A stretch of 64,000 bases of DNA from JAGDZR01 sp049115695. Lineage in GTDB: Bacteria > Bacteroidota > Bacteroidia > Cytophagales > Cyclobacteriaceae. Shown piece after piece: positions 37,239 to 44,452 of the stretch. The stretch is from assembly GCA_049115695.1 (NCBI GenBank), contig JAGDZR010000003.1:124001-188000 (forward strand). Direction: 5' to 3'. Position 1 is the first letter of the stretch, and each line of letters starts with the position of its first letter. The position numbers were made by a program, and so were the translations under genes. The notes beneath the pieces were generated by a model. It did not search any database and was not told the origin of the DNA. It worked only from the letters and a program-made list of their open reading frames with translations.

Positions 37239-38630
37239 CTAAATCAACGAAATCCCAAAAAAGTTATTGAAAAGGACCAAAACGAAAAGTAACGCCAACA
37301 AAACGGGACATATATATGAAATGGTGATGTCAAGGTATTTGTTGATAGCGCTTCCCTTGAAATTTCCAAAACCCTGACTTAGTTCCTCGTTTAGGTTTTC
37401 CTTTTTCCAGATATAGGCTGCAAATGTTACAATGCACATACCTCCAAAGAGCAAAAGCGTGTCCGATAGTTTAGCTACTAAAGACAAAAAGTCGTTTGAT
37501 CCTGGAATGACGATAGCATTACTAAAGAAGTCAGATGCTCCATTAGCTAGCATAGAAGGAATGCCAACTAAAAATATTACACTGGCAACCAGAACAACGG
37601 CTCTTTTTCGTCTCATACCCAGCTCATCCACAACGTAAGAAACAGGGACTTCCAGAAGCGATACAGTTGATGTAAGCGCTGCAAATGATAGCAGAAGGAA
37701 AAAGAAGGCACCAATGAAGCTTCCTATGGTAGGTCCAAGTGTTGCAAACACTTTTGGTAGCGTAACGAATATCAGTCCTGGTCCTGCCTGATCTGAAGCA
37801 ACCATGCTCATGTCTCCTCCATTATTGAATGCAACCAACGGGAAAATCATCAAGCCGGCGATGAAGGCGATTCCAACATCAGTTAAGGTGATTAATGAAG
37901 CTGAAGAAACAATATTGTCTTGTTTGGAAAGATAACTACCATAGGTGATAAGGGCGCCCATACCCAACGAAAGGGAGAAGAAGGCCTGCCTGAGAGCGCC
38001 ACTGACAGTAGAAGAGTCTATTGCAGACAAATTGGGCACCAGATAAAACTTAATGCCAGCAAACGCATTTGGAAGTGTAAAGGAATAGATCACCATGAGT
38101 AGAATCATCAGGATCAGAGAAGGCATAAGAATCTTGGCTAATTTCTCGATTCCTCCGGACACACCTTTGGAAACAAAGTATCCGGTGAATACCATGAAGA
38201 CGAGCCCATAAATGGCAACCTTAGACAAATCAGAAGTGAACACTCCAAACGAATCCGCAACGGCAAAGTTTCCGCGTATCACTTCCAAAAAATAGCCGAG
38301 TGCCCAACCGGCAATTACATTATAGAATGATAGAATTAATATGCCTGACAGTAAACCCAGCTTACCAATGAAATTCCATTTTTTATATCCCAAACTATTG
38401 AAAGCACCAATAGGATTTTTTGCTGTTTTCCTTCCTATTGCAATTTCTGTTACCATGACTGGAAAGCACAATAAAAAGCAGAATATTAGATACATCACTA
38501 CAAAAGCGGCACCACCACCCAAGCCAACTTCAAAAGGGAATTTCCAAATGTTCCCAAGTCCAACGGCCGATCCAGCTGCAGCCAGAACAAATCCCATTCT
38601 ACTAGTGAATGAGCCACGTTTAGTAACCAT
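37239..38630 (-). CDS. Sodium-dependent transporter (NSS/SNF family)
   Basis: An integral membrane protein of 463 residues with about 11 or 12 spans. The NSS signature is at the N-terminus: 'SRMGFVLAAAGSAVGLGNIW' then 'KFPFEVGLGGGAAF'. The unwound TM1 ('GSAVGLGN') holds the sodium and substrate site; 'SLSLGMGALITYGSYL' is the TM6 counterpart. LeuT-type members co-transport amino acids or other small amines with sodium. The substrate is not predictable. It lies 64 bases downstream of a conserved gene of unknown role on the same strand. Confidence 0.92.
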   Translation of the reverse strand: MVTKRGSFTSRMGFVLAAAGSAVGLGNIWKFPFEVGLGGGAAFVVMYLIFCFLLCFPVMVTEIAIGRKTAKNPIGAFNSLGYKKWNFIGKLGLLSGILILSFYNVIAGWALGYFLEVIRGNFAVADSFGVFTSDLSKVAIYGLVFMVFTGYFVSKGVSGGIEKLAKILMPSLILMILLMVIYSFTLPNAFAGIKFYLVPNLSAIDSSTVSGALRQAFFSLSLGMGALITYGSYLSKQDNIVSSASLITLTDVGIAFIAGLMIFPLVAFNNGGDMSMVASDQAGPGLIFVTLPKVFATLGPTIGSFIGAFFFLLLSFAALTSTVSLLEVPVSYVVDELGMRRKRAVVLVASVIFLVGIPSMLANGASDFFSNAIVIPGSNDFLSLVAKLSDTLLLFGGMCIVTFAAYIWKKENLNEELSQGFGNFKGSAINKYLDITISYICPVLLALLFVLVLFNNFFGISLI

Positions 38631-38694
38631 AAAAAATGATGCTTATTTTAATAGATCTGTAAATGAGAAGTCAAATATAGAGGAAGAGTGAAGA

Positions 38695-40125
38695 TTAATT
38701 CATGTCGTCTTCACTGTCTGCCGGGACTTCAAAAGGGAGTCCAAAGAGATGTTGATTTTTGATGATATCACCAACTCGCTTAGGAACCATTTTTTCCCAA
38801 GAATTATCACCATTTTTGATTAAAGCCAAAGCTTCATCACCTACAATGTGAAGGTCTGCGATTTTAGCTCCCTTTAAATCCTGAATTTGTCCATTATCCT
38901 TCAAGTACTGATACAAATGCATAAGGTGCTTTGGCGCAACGAAATCTTTCGTTGTAATGACTTTGCCTTTTTCACTCAATCCTGGATAAATGTACAGCTT
39001 GACATTGGATCCAAATAATCGTCCAAATGATTCGAGAATACCTCCCTTGAGATTTTGGTAGTACGACTCATCGAAGATTCGCTCGAGATTACCTATACCG
39101 CAAATAATACCCAATAGCTGACGTCTTGTGAAATTTGATAAGTAGGAGGCCAGTTTATAATGTTCCTGATAATTTGAGATGACAACAGTTTGACCAAGTG
39201 AGCATAGTAAATCAACACGATCAAGGAAGTCGGTTTCATCCACTTCGCCCTCCATGGACAGATCGTTCAGGGTAAGTTCGGTTAGGGCCAAGGTGTTTGC
39301 CGGGTCAACCTCTTCTTCTGCACGGAAAGCGCGCAGAGCTGTCAGCATCATATCGACATTTACTCTTGTTACCGGTCTGAAACGGCCTCTTAACACCAGA
39401 ATATTCTTCTTGTAAAGAGCTTCTGAAGGCTGAAGTACATTCCCCTTGGATCCAAACATAGCAGCATGAGTCAGGCCATGTCGTACTAGTAAAAGGCTGG
39501 TCAGTCGATTGTCAACATGGTGAAAATCTGGTCCACTGAGACTAAACATGTCGATTTCCATGCGGTCATGAGACAGGTTGTCACGTAGAGCCAGTATTAT
39601 GTCTTCTGCCTCCGGATAATGATAGCAGGCATGTATCAGGTTTACTCCAACCATTCCAAGCAGTTGCTGCTGCCACTGAGCATCATTGTCTTTTAGCTGA
39701 ACATGAACAATACAGCTATTTGGTTCAGATTGAGGGTGTTTTTGAAACCTTAGTCCGATCCAACCATGTGATAGATTGGTTTTCTTATAATTGAGCGTTT
39801 CAACTGTATTGGCAAAGGCAAAGAAATGAGACTTCTTTGCTCGTTGCGTGAGTCGCTGTGAAAGTAGTGAGTACTCTCGATCCAGCATCTTATGAAGCTT
39901 CTCTTCACAGACATATCTCTTTGCTTTTCCATATATGGCATCACTAAAAGTCATGTCATACGCACTCATGGTTTTAGCGATGGTACCTGAGGCAGCTCCG
40001 GCTTTAAAGAAATGAGACGCGACTTCCTGACCACCACCTATTTCAGCGATAGTTCCATAAATTCTTGGGTCCAGGTTAAGTTGTAACGCTTTTTCCTTGG
40101 TGGTGAGTTTCTTGAATGCTTCCAT
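38695..40125 (-). CDS. Conserved cytoplasmic protein, unknown function
   Basis: A soluble protein of 476 residues beginning 'MEAFKKLTTKEKALQLNLDP'. Notable blocks are 'YGTIAEIGGGQEVASHFFKA', 'AKTMSAYDMTFSDAIYG', 'FFAFANTVETLNYKKTN', 'HGWIGLRFQ', 'LRDNLSHDRMEIDMFSLSGP' and 'LLVRHGLTHAAMFG'. I recognise this as a conserved family in Bacteroidota and other phyla that some databases label a nicotinate-nucleotide adenylyltransferase, but no HxGH-type nucleotide-binding motif is visible, so I do not adopt that name. It may be an enzyme, given the many conserved polar residues. Same strand and 64 bases upstream of the NSS transporter. Confidence 0.7.
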   Translation of the reverse strand: MEAFKKLTTKEKALQLNLDPRIYGTIAEIGGGQEVASHFFKAGAASGTIAKTMSAYDMTFSDAIYGKAKRYVCEEKLHKMLDREYSLLSQRLTQRAKKSHFFAFANTVETLNYKKTNLSHGWIGLRFQKHPQSEPNSCIVHVQLKDNDAQWQQQLLGMVGVNLIHACYHYPEAEDIILALRDNLSHDRMEIDMFSLSGPDFHHVDNRLTSLLLVRHGLTHAAMFGSKGNVLQPSEALYKKNILVLRGRFRPVTRVNVDMMLTALRAFRAEEEVDPANTLALTELTLNDLSMEGEVDETDFLDRVDLLCSLGQTVVISNYQEHYKLASYLSNFTRRQLLGIICGIGNLERIFDESYYQNLKGGILESFGRLFGSNVKLYIYPGLSEKGKVITTKDFVAPKHLMHLYQYLKDNGQIQDLKGAKIADLHIVGDEALALIKNGDNSWEKMVPKRVGDIIKNQHLFGLPFEVPADSEDDMN

Positions 40126-40238
40126 GAGACAGATGAAAGTTTAAAATTAGATAAAGAATATGTAAATGCTACGGCAAACCAATAATACCAATAGATTTAA
40201 AACTGGTTCATACTAACCTTAACAATCCTTAAGCGAAA

Positions 40239-40265
40239 TTGATTATTGCAGGTTCTGTATTTTTG
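40239..40265 (+). promoter_or_regulatory. Candidate Bacteroidota promoter for the AraC gene
   Basis: TTG at 40239-40241, a 16-base gap, then TATTTTTG at 40258-40265 (TAnnTTTG form), 51 bases before the AraC start. The gap is at the short end of the usual range. Confidence 0.45.
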
Positions 40266-40316
40266 GAATAGAGGAATCACAACAATTCATATCTTTGAGA
40301 TAAGACCGAAAATGAG

Positions 40317-41177
40317 ATGCTCAATTTTTATCAAATTGTCAAAGAGAATTTAAATTTTAATAGGTTCCAATACAAGGATACGGTATGTCTTGAGTACACG
40401 TGCCCCATAGAGGCAGAAGATGTAGGTATCTATTCCAAATGTGATTACATCGTTCATGTATTGAGTGGTAGAAAAACCTATAAAACCATTGATGGAGAAT
40501 GGACACTGGAACCAGGTCAAACGCTTTATCTTAAAAAGGGAGCTGAACTCATACATCAATATTTCGATGACGAATACTGCATGTTGGCTTTTTTTATTTC
40601 TGATGATCTCATACGTGAAACGTTCAATGAGTTAAAGGGAGAATCACTTCCCGAGCAAAAGAAAGTCGGTGCAGATGCAACAGGCATGGCCATTGATTCG
40701 AGTCAATTTCTTGATGGATATTTTCATTCTATGCTCAATTATTTTCGGGGTATCAATCGACCAGCGGACTCAATTCTTGTACTCAAGCTTAAAGAATTAT
40801 TGATCTCTTTAATGAATGATAGTCCGACATTGACACATTATTTCCAACAACTATCTGAGTCCTCAGGTCCGTCTATCAAAGAAGTAATGGAGCAAAACTA
40901 TTGCTATAAATTGAAGTTGGAAGATTACGCAGAATTAACCAACAAAAGTCTTTCAGCCTTTAAAAGGGCCTTTAAGGAGGCCTATAATGAATCTCCAGGT
41001 AAATGGATTACCAAGCGCAGAATTGACCATGCTTTAAATGTTATGCGAAATACTTCATTAAACGTTACTCAAGTAGCTTTTGAAAGTGGTTTTGAAGATC
41101 TTTCACATTTTAGCAGGGTATTCAAGTCAATTGTAGGAGTAAGCCCGGGTCATTTTAGAAGCAATTTGGTAGAATAG
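40317..41177 (+). CDS. AraC family transcriptional regulator with cupin-like sensor
   Basis: A regulator of 286 residues. The N-terminal ~150 residues are a cupin-like sensing domain ('YIVHVLSGRKTYKTIDGEWT', 'LEPGQTLYLKKGAEL'). The C-terminal AraC domain has both helix-turn-helix units: 'LEDYAELTNKSLSAFKRAFK' and 'NVTQVAFESGFEDLSHFSRV', ending in the usual 'VGVSPGHFR'. It lies about 100 bases before the cysteine dioxygenase and DsrE-like genes on the same strand and is a candidate regulator of them. It has its own promoter-like element. Confidence 0.9.
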   Translation: MLNFYQIVKENLNFNRFQYKDTVCLEYTCPIEAEDVGIYSKCDYIVHVLSGRKTYKTIDGEWTLEPGQTLYLKKGAELIHQYFDDEYCMLAFFISDDLIRETFNELKGESLPEQKKVGADATGMAIDSSQFLDGYFHSMLNYFRGINRPADSILVLKLKELLISLMNDSPTLTHYFQQLSESSGPSIKEVMEQNYCYKLKLEDYAELTNKSLSAFKRAFKEAYNESPGKWITKRRIDHALNVMRNTSLNVTQVAFESGFEDLSHFSRVFKSIVGVSPGHFRSNLVE

Positions 41178-41274
41178 TCTATCTGGCCTGATTCATCAAC
41201 ATAGTGAACTTTTCAGCAAAGGTTAGCAGCTGAATTGACAGCTACTTTGTGTTCATCAATTAAACAATGAGCAC

Positions 41275-41799
41275 ATGACAACTTCTGAAACTATCTATCC
41301 TGTCCAGTTCATGCGCACTTCCGTAGTTGAAGTCGATGAAAGGACCACCAGACAACTTGAAGCACTACGATCCTTTTGCATTGGCTTGCGGAATAAGATT
41401 GTTTGGGCGCAAGGATCCTCCTTATCTGTAATTCCCGAACTGCAATGCTTGAAAGTCGATAGGCTTGACAAAATGAGTGCCTTGTTCACTACAGATCATT
41501 GCCATGTGTTGATTGAGGATGAATTTGTTAAAATTTCCTTGATATACTGGGAACCAGGAAAGTTGAGTAGCATTCATGGACACCCATCAGGAGGATGCGT
41601 ATTCAAGGTATTATCCGGTCAACTCAATGAGATGCGATATACTAGCTCTCAGGTTCCAGTGCTTCTGGCTACTTCTGATTATCAGACAAATGGAATCGGG
41701 TATATACATGATGAGATGGGCTACCATGCAGTTGGTAATTCATATGTAAAACCAGCCTATAGTATTCATGTATACAGTAAGGTAAATAATCATAACTAA
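41275..41799 (+). CDS. Cysteine dioxygenase family protein
   Basis: A cupin-fold mononuclear iron enzyme of 174 residues, expected to oxidise a thiol such as cysteine to its sulfinate. Iron ligands are His101 and His103 ('SSIHGHPSGGCVFKVLSG') and His151 ('GYHAVGN'). Cys108 stands five residues after the second His, exactly as Cys93 in mammalian enzymes, and 'YSIHVYSKV' supplies His165 and Tyr167, the counterparts of His155 and Tyr157. Length is slightly below the animal enzyme (200). It sits between an AraC regulator and a DsrE-like gene (32-base gap). Another thiol substrate such as 3-mercaptopropionate is possible. Confidence 0.85.
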   Translation: MTTSETIYPVQFMRTSVVEVDERTTRQLEALRSFCIGLRNKIVWAQGSSLSVIPELQCLKVDRLDKMSALFTTDHCHVLIEDEFVKISLIYWEPGKLSSIHGHPSGGCVFKVLSGQLNEMRYTSSQVPVLLATSDYQTNGIGYIHDEMGYHAVGNSYVKPAYSIHVYSKVNNHN

Positions 41800-41831
41800 C
41801 AGTAAATCATTAATATAAAACAAATAGCAAA

Positions 41832-42194
41832 ATGAAAAAGCAACTTGTAGTAATTATCTCAGAAGGTCTTGACAATGAACGCGCATCAGTAGCCTGGAGT
41901 ATTGCAAATGGTGGGATTAATAACGACTTAGAAGTTTCAGTATTCTTAGTGAGCTCAGGAGTAGATTGGGTCAGAAAAGGCGCTATGGAAAGACCTCACC
42001 TCAATCCTGAAGATCCGACTATGAACAACATGATTCAAAATGTATTGGATAGTGGATGTGCAATTGGGGTTTGCCCACCATGTATTAAAGTGAGGGGCTA
42101 TACAGTGGAAGACTTAATCGATGGTGTAGAGGTAGTTGGTTCCGGATTCATTCATGAGAGAATAAAAAATGGTGCTGCAACACTGAACTTTTAA
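41832..42194 (+). CDS. DsrE/DsrF-like sulfur-relay protein with CPPC motif
   Basis: A small cytoplasmic protein of 120 residues with the DsrE/DsrF/TusD-like Rossmann layout ('KQLVVIISEGLDNERASVAW', 'VSVFLVSSGVDWVRKGA', 'MIQNVLDSGCAIGVCPPC'). Three cysteines cluster at 76, 81 and 84, the last two as CPPC, followed by a conserved 'RGY.VEDLIDGVEVVG'-like end. DsrE-like proteins carry persulfide sulfur on a cysteine in this loop. Encoded 32 bases after the dioxygenase and followed by a terminator, it probably shares its transcript and its role in thiol sulfur handling. Confidence 0.85.
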   Translation: MKKQLVVIISEGLDNERASVAWSIANGGINNDLEVSVFLVSSGVDWVRKGAMERPHLNPEDPTMNNMIQNVLDSGCAIGVCPPCIKVRGYTVEDLIDGVEVVGSGFIHERIKNGAATLNF

Positions 42195-42218
42195 TACAGT
42201 CTGAACTGTTCTTGAAGG

Positions 42219-42246
42219 AGCTATTCAATTTACGAATAGCTTTTTT
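42219..42246 (+). terminator. Intrinsic terminator after the DsrE-like gene
   Basis: A perfect 8-bp stem (AGCTATTC at 42219-42226 with GAATAGCT at 42234-42241) and a T run. It closes the AraC-dioxygenase-DsrE group. Confidence 0.85.
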
Positions 42247-42320
42247 CATTTCATTGATAATTTGTGCCAGTTCATTTACCAATATATGAAGCTTAGAGAA
42301 TTATTCAATACTCTTGCAAT

Positions 42321-42827
42321 ATGAGCTTGATAGCAACAGAATATGCTGATGCATGTAAAAGCGATCGATTTTGTCAGTTCGTTTCCAGAGAAGGTGCATA
42401 CGAACCTCACGAAGTAGAACATCTGCAAACCACGATCATTTCAAAGAAGCTATCACAGATTTTGTATGTGAGTGTAACGTTAGCGGTCTGGAGTACGGTA
42501 GCAATGTGGGTTGACATGGTCATTTTACCCTTTATCATTGTCTATACCATTTCATTCCCAGGAGCTGTTTATTATCCCTTACTGTTTCCAGTTGTTTGGG
42601 CCATGATCAATGCCGCTTTCAAGTTTGTTTATGTCACTCGAGTTCTCGGTGATGTGATCAGCACCAGAGATCGTTTGCTAGCTGTTTTACCATATGCTGG
42701 AGCTGCATTTCTATTAAAAGAATGGTTCGTCGGTGATACTTTGTTGCGTCGTGCTAGTCTGGATTATATTTCATTTCACAAGAAAAAGACTATTAGGCGA
42801 GTTCTTTCGTTTGTTGGGTTGAAATAA
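42321..42827 (+). CDS. Two- to three-span membrane protein, unknown function
   Basis: A protein of 168 residues. A polar N-terminus with 'FVSREGAYEPHEVEHLQTTI' is followed by hydrophobic stretches at about 50-68 and 70-95 and a weaker one near 117-128, then a basic C-terminal tail ('FHKKKTIRRVLSFVG'). I recognise no family. It stands alone after the terminator of the sulfur group and converges with the PhnA-like gene 17 bases away. Confidence 0.6.
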   Translation: MSLIATEYADACKSDRFCQFVSREGAYEPHEVEHLQTTIISKKLSQILYVSVTLAVWSTVAMWVDMVILPFIIVYTISFPGAVYYPLLFPVVWAMINAAFKFVYVTRVLGDVISTRDRLLAVLPYAGAAFLLKEWFVGDTLLRRASLDYISFHKKKTIRRVLSFVGLK

Positions 42828-42844
42828 CTTTTGGCAGCAATCGG

Positions 42845-43183
42845 TCAGGCCTTCTTTACAAATTTTGATTTTAAGGCCATAGGCCCAAATCCATCAATTT
42901 TACAATCAATATCATGGTCTCCTTCAGTGAGCCTAATGTTTTTGACTTTTGTTCCTGATTTTATTGGTTTTGGATACCCTTTGACTGGGAGATCTTTAAT
43001 AATGATAACCGCATCTCCATCTTGAAGGGCATTTCCGTTGGCATCCTTTATGACTGAATCGACCAATTGGTTATCATTGTCATCTGGGTGCCATTCATGT
43101 CCACATTCGGGACACATCATAAGGTTGTCGGTGGGATAACCGTATGGAGATTGGCATTCAGGACAGTTTTGCGTTTCAGACAT
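42845..43183 (-). CDS. PhnA/YjdM-like zinc-ribbon protein
   Basis: A protein of 112 residues. An N-terminal zinc ribbon has two CxxC pairs ('NCPECQSPYGY' and 'MCPECGHEW'), followed by the PhnA C-terminal domain ('DGDAVIIIKDLPVKGYPKPI', 'GTKVKNIRLTEGDHDIDCKI', ending 'MALKSKFVKKA'). This matches E. coli YjdM (formerly PhnA), whose role is unclear and which is not a phosphonoacetate hydrolase. It is upstream, on the same strand, of the two tiny paralogous genes only in the sense that its start faces them; all three read leftwards. Confidence 0.88.
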   Translation of the reverse strand: MSETQNCPECQSPYGYPTDNLMMCPECGHEWHPDDNDNQLVDSVIKDANGNALQDGDAVIIIKDLPVKGYPKPIKSGTKVKNIRLTEGDHDIDCKIDGFGPMALKSKFVKKA

Positions 43184-43221
43184 AATTTAGTACATATTGA
43201 TCATCGCAAAACTAGATGATG

Positions 43222-43401
43222 CTAAGCGGCTTTTTTTCTTATCGTCTGATTGAATGTGTCTAGCAATGCGGGTAGCATATTTTGGGCACGTAGATTGTTG
43301 ACCGATTGTTTTCGTACGCGTTGAATCATCTTTAAAACAATTTCATTTGCTTCATCCAATTCTGCAGGATCAAATTCATTTGTATAAATGGCGGTATTCA
43401 T
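43222..43401 (-). CDS. Tiny conserved-pattern protein A (KKAA tail)
   Basis: A protein of 59 residues, helical and basic, without membrane span. It begins 'MNTAIYTNEFDPAELDEANE', has 'IVLKMIQRVRKQSVNNLRAQ' in the middle and ends 'TFNQTIRKKAA'. It matches the neighbouring 66-residue protein (43549-43749) along most of its length: a shared 'KM..R..KQS.N.L.A..M...L' core and the same KKAA terminus. Two linked copies with conserved protein pattern but diverged DNA argue that both are real genes. The function is unknown; a small DNA- or protein-binding helical protein is conceivable. Confidence 0.6.
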   Translation of the reverse strand: MNTAIYTNEFDPAELDEANEIVLKMIQRVRKQSVNNLRAQNMLPALLDTFNQTIRKKAA

Positions 43402-43548
43402 AATGGAGTATATTTAGTAAGATGATTGATTAAACGGATTTATTTATACGTTCTTTGCAATAATTGATCCGCTTATTAGGTGTGTCGCACAGACAACCTT
43501 TTAGAAGTTTTAGCTCAATTGATTTTACTTGAAATGTAACCTCGGTTG

Positions 43549-43749
43549 TTATGCTGCTTCTTTTTTAATTCCTCTTCGATAGCAGTAGAGTACTTTTGTT
43601 AGCGATCTGATCATTTTATGGGCTGCTAAACTATTTGGACTTTGCTTTTTAATCCTGCAAAGCATTTTGTTCGCAATATCAGCTGATTCGATTCGCTCAT
43701 CGTCACTCAACTGTTCCAATTCGAGTATGTAATCTCTAATGTCATCCAT
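43549..43749 (-). CDS. Tiny conserved-pattern protein B (KKEAA tail)
   Basis: A protein of 66 residues, helical, acidic at the start ('MDDIRDYILELEQLSDDERI') and basic at the end ('YCYRRGIKKEAA'). The core 'IANKMLCRIKKQSPNSLAAH' parallels protein A 147 bases downstream on the same strand. It lacks a signal peptide and membrane span. Function is unknown. The two probably arose by tandem duplication and may share a transcript. The start is the ATG at 43749; no Shine-Dalgarno sequence is seen. Confidence 0.6.
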   Translation of the reverse strand: MDDIRDYILELEQLSDDERIESADIANKMLCRIKKQSPNSLAAHKMIRSLTKVLYCYRRGIKKEAA

Positions 43750-43941
43750 GAATTAATAAGTAATTGACCGAACAAGGTTAACGCAGATTGCTATTTGGAG
43801 TTGCAATGGTGTTAGCGAATTGTCTGGAGGAATTCATTTCTTCAAAACCCTTTATGTAACGGTTTAATGATAAAAGGATTATATTACTATTCAGATCACA
43901 TTGAATAAACAACAATTCATAAAGTTTAGATTAATGATTAT

Positions 43942-43973
43942 AACACTCCTGGATAACTTGGAGTGTTTTTTTT
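43942..43973 (+). terminator. Orphan intrinsic terminator
   Basis: A perfect 8-bp stem (AACACTCC at 43942-43949 with GGAGTGTT at 43960-43967), a 10-base loop, and a run of eight T (43966-43973). It faces the plus strand, yet no plus-strand gene lies upstream in the 1100 bases back to 42827; the genes there read leftwards. It therefore may end a small non-coding RNA starting in 43750-43930. Apart from this and the PadR palindrome, the 358-base gap 43750-44107 shows nothing. Confidence 0.7.
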
Positions 43974-44068
43974 GTGAAATGGAAGATTACCTGAAAAAGA
44001 GGGAACACAATAGATTATAATCAGCATTATTTGAAAATAAAATTAACCTTTTACCTTGGTCTCCGTTA

Positions 44069-44095
44069 TACCTAGATATTCTATGTATATAGGTA
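44069..44095. promoter_or_regulatory. Imperfect palindrome before padR, candidate operator
   Basis: Arms TACCTAGATA (44069-44078) and TATATAGGTA (44086-44095), matching at 9 of 10 positions, separated by 7 bases and ending 12 bases before the padR ATG. Size and place fit autoregulation by the PadR protein encoded next. Confidence 0.5.
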
Positions 44096-44107
44096 AAAAA
44101 GGTATCA

Positions 44108-44452
44108 ATGAACAAATTTTCAAAATCACTCATTGCAGCATCATCCAGGCCGCTGATATTGGCCATTCTTCAACAAGGTCCTAGCTATGGATACAGCATC
44201 ATTCAACAGGTTAAAGAACTATCTAGAGGTGATATCGAATGGACAGATGGAATGATGTATCCTATTCTCCATCGGCTGGAAAAAGAGGGACTTGTTGTTC
44301 CTGAATGGAAACAAACAGATGGAGGGAGACATAGAAAGTATTATGCAATAACTGATCAAGGTAAACTTGCCCTTCATGGTGAGAAAGAGGATTGGATAAA
44401 GATGAATACTATCATTATGAAGTTGTGGGACCTAAATGTTGATTCAATATGA
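44108..44452 (+). CDS. PadR family transcriptional regulator
   Basis: A repressor of 114 residues with the winged-helix layout of short (subfamily 2) PadR proteins: 'LILAILQQGPSYGYSIIQQV' helix 1-2, 'EWTDGMMYPILHRLEKEGLV' recognition helix, 'WKQTDGGRHRKYYAITDQG' wing, and a C-terminal dimer helix. Its stop overlaps the start of the permease gene (ATGA), so regulator and target are translated together. A palindrome just upstream may be its operator. Such PadR-permease pairs are common in Bacteroidota and respond to antimicrobial or envelope stress in studied cases. Confidence 0.9.
   Translation: MNKFSKSLIAASSRPLILAILQQGPSYGYSIIQQVKELSRGDIEWTDGMMYPILHRLEKEGLVVPEWKQTDGGRHRKYYAITDQGKLALHGEKEDWIKMNTIIMKLWDLNVDSI

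Noticed and set aside
38695..40125. Naming this protein nicotinate-nucleotide adenylyltransferase
   Set aside because: No HxGH or ISSTxxR-type motif is visible, so the label is not supported by the sequence.
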